Below, one piece after another: positions 58,401-64,000 of a stretch of DNA of 64,000 nucleotides. Position numbers and translations under genes: made by a program. The stretch comes from Karalla daura (lineage: Eukaryota > Chordata > Actinopteri > Chaetodontiformes > Leiognathidae), in assembly GCA_029224185.1 (NCBI GenBank), contig CM055206.1, positions 13,349,346 to 13,413,345 of the forward strand, in the 5' to 3' direction. The stretch's first letter is position 1. Each line of letters opens with the position of its first letter. Under the pieces are notes generated by a model. That model saw only the letters and a list, made by a program, of their open reading frames with translations, did not search any database and was not told where the DNA came from.

Positions 58401-61400
58401 AGGCCAGTGCAAAGCTCAGCAAACTCTTAATCTGGACTAGTCTTCTTCCACTGGTGAGTCATTCCAGACACACAATTTTTCTGAATTGGATTTTTCTGGA
58501 TCAAAAAAGCCTAAAAAGCCACCACTTCAACATGCAGAAACATGATGCTACCGATAATGCTGCGCTAGCTACAAATGTGGAATAATGAAATAAGAAATAG
58601 CTGGCCACAACACGGCCGTTATTCCACAAAAAGCTTTAGCATGACTGTGACTGTGACTGTGCAGCACGTAGCAAGGTCACTGTGTATCACGCTAGGTGAC
58701 AGGATGTCTTTTAGCTCGGGATCAGCAATACCTGACCACTGGTCATGTGTTTCTTCACAGAAGGTGTATAGATAATTGGCACTTTCAATAAAGTTAAAGT
58801 CGAAGTTGAATGATGGTCATGCTGAGGGAGTTTTTGTAGTTTCTTTGCATGTGAAAAAAGCTAGAATGACCTGACTGGGATGGTCTCTGAAATGTCAATA
58901 AATCATTGTCAAACAGATGCTGGAGAATCCGTAATGTACCACTCTAATGTATCTCCAATCGTGAAACACAGAGCTGTGACTGGGTTATGCAGTTATATTT
59001 TCTGAATACGTAGCAACACAGTTCTCCTGAGGTCCACGTTTAACTACACATTATCTGCACACTGATGGACAACAGACAGGCTGGATGTAATCTCATTGAC
59101 TTTTTCTTTCTCCAAGTGAAGCCTAACTACGATGAACAAATCTAATCAGATATCCATCCTCTTTTCCCCACTCTGAAGTAGCAGATATGAAAACTTAATC
59201 ATCGTGGCTGCTGGGCGTAATTACAACTGCCTAAGATTACAGTGAGTGCATATGGACAAATGTCCCGGAGTTAATTATCATCAACATACACAGGAGCTAA
59301 CGGGTGGACTGAGCTGGCAGAGACCATTATATTCTACTGAAGATAAATGCCTGCCAGTTGCTTTAGATTGAGCGGCCTCCTGCAGCACAGTATGTAATGT
59401 AGCAGGGGTGTCTGAGGAGAGCAGACATGTTTCAATTATTGCAGTCTGTTATGTAACGCAGCGGGTACAAAGAACTCCACCTGTGACTTCAACTGAAGAT
59501 ATTTCTGTATGAAATGTGGTTTTCCTGATACTAACGAAAGGCTTCGCCATAAAGAAGTCATTGTTTGAGAGGTAATGAAAAGGAAAGTGTAATGCAAATC
59601 TACATGAAAAACAACGGACAGGATCCTGACTTGCTTTTAATGAAAATAGGATTTTATAGCGGCACACGAGGCTGCAGCACTTGCTAAGTAGATGTATTTT
59701 TCCATGGAGCGTTGTCAGCTCCTCTGGTAAGTGTTACACTTGTGAAACAGAACCTGCAGTCTGTCAGCTACTAAACCATGTGGAGTCCAGAATGGAAGTG
59801 GGGGGACGTGTTTCAGCCAAACAAATGGCTGCAACAAATGTAATACAACTTCCTGTGGAAACAAATGCAAAGAAAGTATCCCGAGTCCTCGGATCCAAAC
59901 GCTCACACATGATTCAGTGGACAAAAACAAAGGAGGGAAGGCAAAAAAAAAAGAACAAACACGTTTTCCACCTCCATTTGTTCTGTTCTTCTGGGAAGGA
60001 AATAGTTTGAGATAGCTCTGTGGTCTCTGGAGCAGCGGCATTAAGAACCAGACATTTTCTTTTAGGGATCCTCCTGAGATTTACTATCGAAAAAGCAATT
60101 AAGTCTTTGGCTTGTTTGCACGCTTGGGAGGGATCGTTGGAGAGAGTGAGAAAGGTCACCCGCTCCCTGTACTCTGCGCCTCAGCATCAGGAAGCTTCCT
60201 TAAATACACCCACAGACACACACACACACAAACTCATGCATTTTGATACGCAGCCTCGGAAGAGAACACACAAACACGCCCATGTTTCACTTTCGTGGAT
60301 AATGATGGCGCTGACTGATGTGACCAATCGAGACCGACTCTGCCGCGTCTTCCTTCCTCCGCTATCTGATCTCCACGTATCTGTTATGAATAGATGGATG
60401 ATAAAGGCGTGCTGGGAAGATATCGATCACTCCAATTAAAATCTGTAGCGAAAGCGCAGAGCTCGCTTCTAGCTGGCGGGCTTCGCTCCGGTGTTTGTTT
60501 AACCGTTGCCTCTGCGGAGTCTGTTTGCAGAATGAGACATCCACAGTTTGAAATAATCAGCCGTCATTAACGATGCTTCATTAGCCCTGCTTCATTGGCA
60601 GTTGTGGTCATTAGCAAAGTAAGGCAGATTCTAGTTTGCAATTTTAGTTATGAGTCATACGCGACTTTCCTTCCAAAAACGATCGATTTAAAAAAAGAAG
60701 GTAGGGCTCTTTTCAACTCTACTCTCTCGAACACATTACCATGAAAATGGCTCTGAAACTGTGCCCAGGAAAAAGAAAATTGCATTTTACGTCAATGCAC
60801 TGCAGATTTGTGAACCATTGAGGGACGGGGAACGTTAAGTGTCAGGTTTGTTGAGTTTGACTGAAGAGCAGCACCGCAGTAAACAAATGTTTTTGTAAAT
60901 GGAAAAAAATCAGTTGAGTCAAGCAGAAAAAAAAAACAAACTCGCAGCTTTTTAACTTCTGTCACTTTGAGAATCACAACTCTGGAACAAACAGATTTCG
61001 GCAAATGTTGTTCCAATTTACAGCCGTTAAGCAAACTCCCCAGACTGACGGAGACATATGCTTTTCAGCACGAAACAGACAGAGGAGCAGAGAGAGAGAG
61101 GTGTGAATATTTCTGGATGAAAAGAGACTTAATTAGTGGTTGATGCCTGAGTTTCTCCTGTCAGATGGAACCATGCTAACCGTGTGCCGGAGAGTCGGTC
61201 CTTCTCGCCCTTGTTAGCTCCGTGTTCGTTCTCTCCTCCTTATGGTTTCCATGGTAACACAGCCATCGGACCCGGTCATAGCCCCTCGTGTCTCATACTC
61301 ACCTGCGAGGTGGGCAGTGGCATGACACATGGGAGCAGAGGCAGTGTGAATGAAGTCTCTGGTGAAAGTTAATTCCAGTGTGTGTGGTGTGTCACATCTA

Positions 61401-64000
61401 CTCAAGGAAAATCTTCTGTTCCATTACTTTATCAGTCATATTAACATACTTTCTGGTTTGATTTTCTCATCTGAATTCTCACTTTAAATGCAAAAACCGA
61501 TTCAATATATTGAAACACTCATCCTATATTAAACATTAGCTAGTCTTTAGAAATTACTTACTGACCCCTACTTCTGCATGAAGGCCATTAACTAAGAGTA
61601 TTACCCTCTAATTACGGTTAAATTGAGGGTAAGTGAGACAAGTTGTACAGAACTATGATCTCAAAGAGCTTTGCTCAGTATCGTTCTCCCTTAATAATGG
61701 TTAATAGGCATGATCCAAACTTCTGGAACAAAACATCAGTAAGTAAATCATGTAAGTGTTCAGATGACCCTAAATTATTGTTATTATGACACAAATATTA
61801 TTTCAGAATATGCATTCTCAAATGGGTATTCCTCATATTCGAGTCACACTTAACCAACAGATAAAGCTGTTCATCACACTAAGACCTTCTTTACTTATCA
61901 TCCAAAAACTGATAGGTAGTTTCTAATGACGAATAGAGAATGACTAATAAACTTGACTGATGTGCATGTTAACAAGCTGCTAGCAAAATGTGAATATGGG
62001 TTACCAGTATATTAATGGGTAGGCTGCCTAACAATAAAACAAAGAAGAGTCCATCAGAGGTCAATCTCCACACTATAGTCACACATCGGTGCACGGAGCA
62101 GTGATTGGGTGAAAAAGAGCTACTTTGTCGATATATTGACCCCAGTCCCTGGTTGTCCCAAATGGAGGAACAGCTAAATGGAGATCGAGAGCAGTCGATG
62201 GGGGCACTGGTATGAGCTGCTGATTGGAGTGGGTCACCTGTCATTGGCAGGTTTGACGGGTTACTGTAAAAGATTCACAACGGCCAGAGGCTACAGAGAC
62301 TGTAGTGCTGTAGCCCTGGTGGTTCTTTGTACATGCACTTAGCCGATCTGTAAAGGAACAAATATAAATAAATACATAAGTAAATACATAAAAATAAATA
62401 AAGGGCATTTTGAAAATGAAACATTTTTCTTTTTGCAAGGAAAATAATCCCCCAAATAGGATTATACAGGTTTCAATAAATGTACTGTCTGCCTGTGGAG
62501 CTGCCTGCTGACTGAACAGTACGCGTCCTAAAAACTGAGTCATGTTTGGCCGAACACTGAAAATGTCAGCTAACATAAGGGAGTTAGCTAAAAGAGGATC
62601 CTTATTCAAGCTAAATGGATGACTAGGTCATTATTAATACATGTGTGAAAAAATGACAAAAACTAAACGAATACGCAGATGAAACTGAAGTGATGAGAGC
62701 TGGCAGTAGCTGTGTCTCCATTACAGTTTCTGACAGAATTAAAAGTGATATTAGTAAATGTGAAAAAAGTGTCTCCATTAAAACTGTGTGATTAACTTAT
62801 ATCACATCTGAAAAACTGCCATATAGGTGTGTGTGTGTGTGTGTGAGTGAGTGAGAGTGTTAATATCACTTTCTCAGCAACTACAATGCTGAGTTTCATC
62901 TGGCGGCGGCTCTGCCGTCTTGTCAAAGAGCCCGACCGGTTTTTATTTGATCAGCTCCGCTTCCACCGGGACGACCTTTGCGGGGTTAAGAAAATGTCAC
63001 ATCTGATTTCACTGTGGGCATCGAGTGTCTGGGAGACCTGCGCCAAGTGACTGACACCAGCACAGCGACGGAGGGGAAAAGGGTCACCGCACGCCGACAG
63101 GTCGTTCGGTTCGCTTTATTCGATTTCGCTTTATTACTGTAAGTTTCATTTCTCTCCGACGTCTCAGACGGCTTTCAGTCATTCCTCCCACTCGGCTGCT
63201 ATGTGTGAAGTGCTTTGTAATCTAAGACAAGTTTTGATTGCAGTCTGACCGGACTTCTGTTTGAATGCCTTTGACATAATGCGCAGCAGTCAAAAGCAGG
63301 GACAACCGAGACACACTGTGTTGAGTGGCAGAGCTTGTTTGAAAATGATTCTTATCTGCTTTGCAGATTGTATCTTCACACAAATCAACTGATAAAAGAC
63401 AGTTTATGTTTGAAGCCCAGAGTGGAATAAACTTCATTCTATGAATATATGCTTTGTTTTCCCTTTTTTTTTTAAGCTAAACTGCTTCAGGTGATGTTAT
63501 ACACAAAATTATACATAGCACTGTAATTTCACTTTTCAATACTACATTATTTTTTCATAGTTTTGCTAGGCTGATATTTTCTTAATACTTATGGCCTACT
63601 TTTGGCCAATGAGAGGCTGTGTCAATTTCTGTATTTTCTTTTGTGTTTGTGTTGATGCATGTGGTTATTTTTTAATACGTCTGTAGATTGTTGTTTCTGT
63701 TTTTTATGTCTGTAAAGTATGTTAGGAAATAATGTGTGTCTCCCTCTCAAGGGGTGTTATCCTACTCAGTAAATGAATTCAATAGCAATTAATTCTCGCT
63801 CTATTTCTTTTTTGTGTTTCCAGCACGCTAAGAATTACACATCAAAATACAGGATGCATTGTTTGAGACATTCCAGCCTCTTCAGGTGGGAACTTTTCCT
63901 GCACAGGTGCACCATTGTGCTCCCACAGGCCTTTTCAGTGAGATAGTCATCTCTGGAGCTCCTTGGGTAACTCTCCCTCTGTGTTGACACAGGCCACTGT

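Larger units (their letters stand above)
43219..64000 (-). other. plcb1: large 5' intron of plcb1 (end not reached)
   Basis: At least 20.8 kb upstream of the first visible exon. I looked for the missing N-terminal exons (DDDS..IVTPIILRTDPQG, FFFYWTDQNK, DARCGRHAK) and did not find them. Contents: several dispersed-repeat remnants listed separately, GT tracts near 47488-47512, 49187-49215 and 62826-62845, CpG-rich patches near 47150-47300 and 54060-54150, a G20 run at 53534 and a GGT/GGC repeat at 51839. No independent gene recognised. Confidence 0.7.

Noticed and set aside
62847..63050. Plus-strand frame of 67 codons in a locally CpG-richer stretch.
   Set aside because: No family resemblance and no splice structure. 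Could be an enhancer-like patch but there is no support for a gene.

Overview
The window is vertebrate nuclear DNA, almost certainly from a teleost fish. It contains the middle and most of the 3' part of one gene on the minus strand: phospholipase C beta 1 (plcb1). The evidence is 29 short coding blocks, each with minus-strand AG acceptors and GT donors. They join in perfect phase into one open frame of 1088 codons, or 1059 without one apparent cassette exon. The product follows vertebrate PLCB1 throughout. Adding 81 to the residue count in the visible protein places the active-site residues at the PLCB1 positions His331, Glu361, Asp363, His378 and Glu412. Teleost origin is inferred from short introns, abundant GT/CA microsatellites and several fish-type dispersed repeats.

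Layout, in the direction of transcription (high to low coordinates): 64000-43219 is more than 20 kb of 5' intron with no recognisable exon. 43218-37454 carries the PH domain and the first EF-hand exons, and 35943-35074 the remaining EF-hand exons. 29896-25509 carries the X half of the catalytic barrel. 21940-19777 carries the X-Y linker, including an 87-bp symmetric exon at 20275-20361 that mammalian PLCB1 appears to lack. 19538-18226 carries the Y half, 18123-17032 the C2 domain and 16945-16830 the helix-turn-helix that binds G alpha q. 14489-13892 encodes a low-complexity linker. 13705-10245 carries the long coiled-coil C-terminal domain with its lysine-rich nuclear-localisation segment. 10244-1 is intron. 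The first about 81 and last about 76 residues are not visible and should lie outside the window or in exons I could not recognise.

The encoded enzyme cleaves PtdIns(4,5)P2 to IP3 and diacylglycerol downstream of Gq-coupled receptors. No second protein-coding gene, tRNA, rRNA or CRISPR array was found. The introns hold microsatellites, two large GATA/GACA arrays, several families of diverged transposon remnants (SINE-like, hAT-like, LINE reverse-transcriptase relics), three perfect matches to the CTCF consensus, and a CpG-rich segment at about 14.9 kb that could be an internal promoter.

The observations most worth following up are the cassette exon in the autoinhibitory linker, a possible alternative first exon giving a catalytically dead C-terminal isoform, and (UG)n or (CA)n tracts placed directly against splice sites of frame-critical exons.
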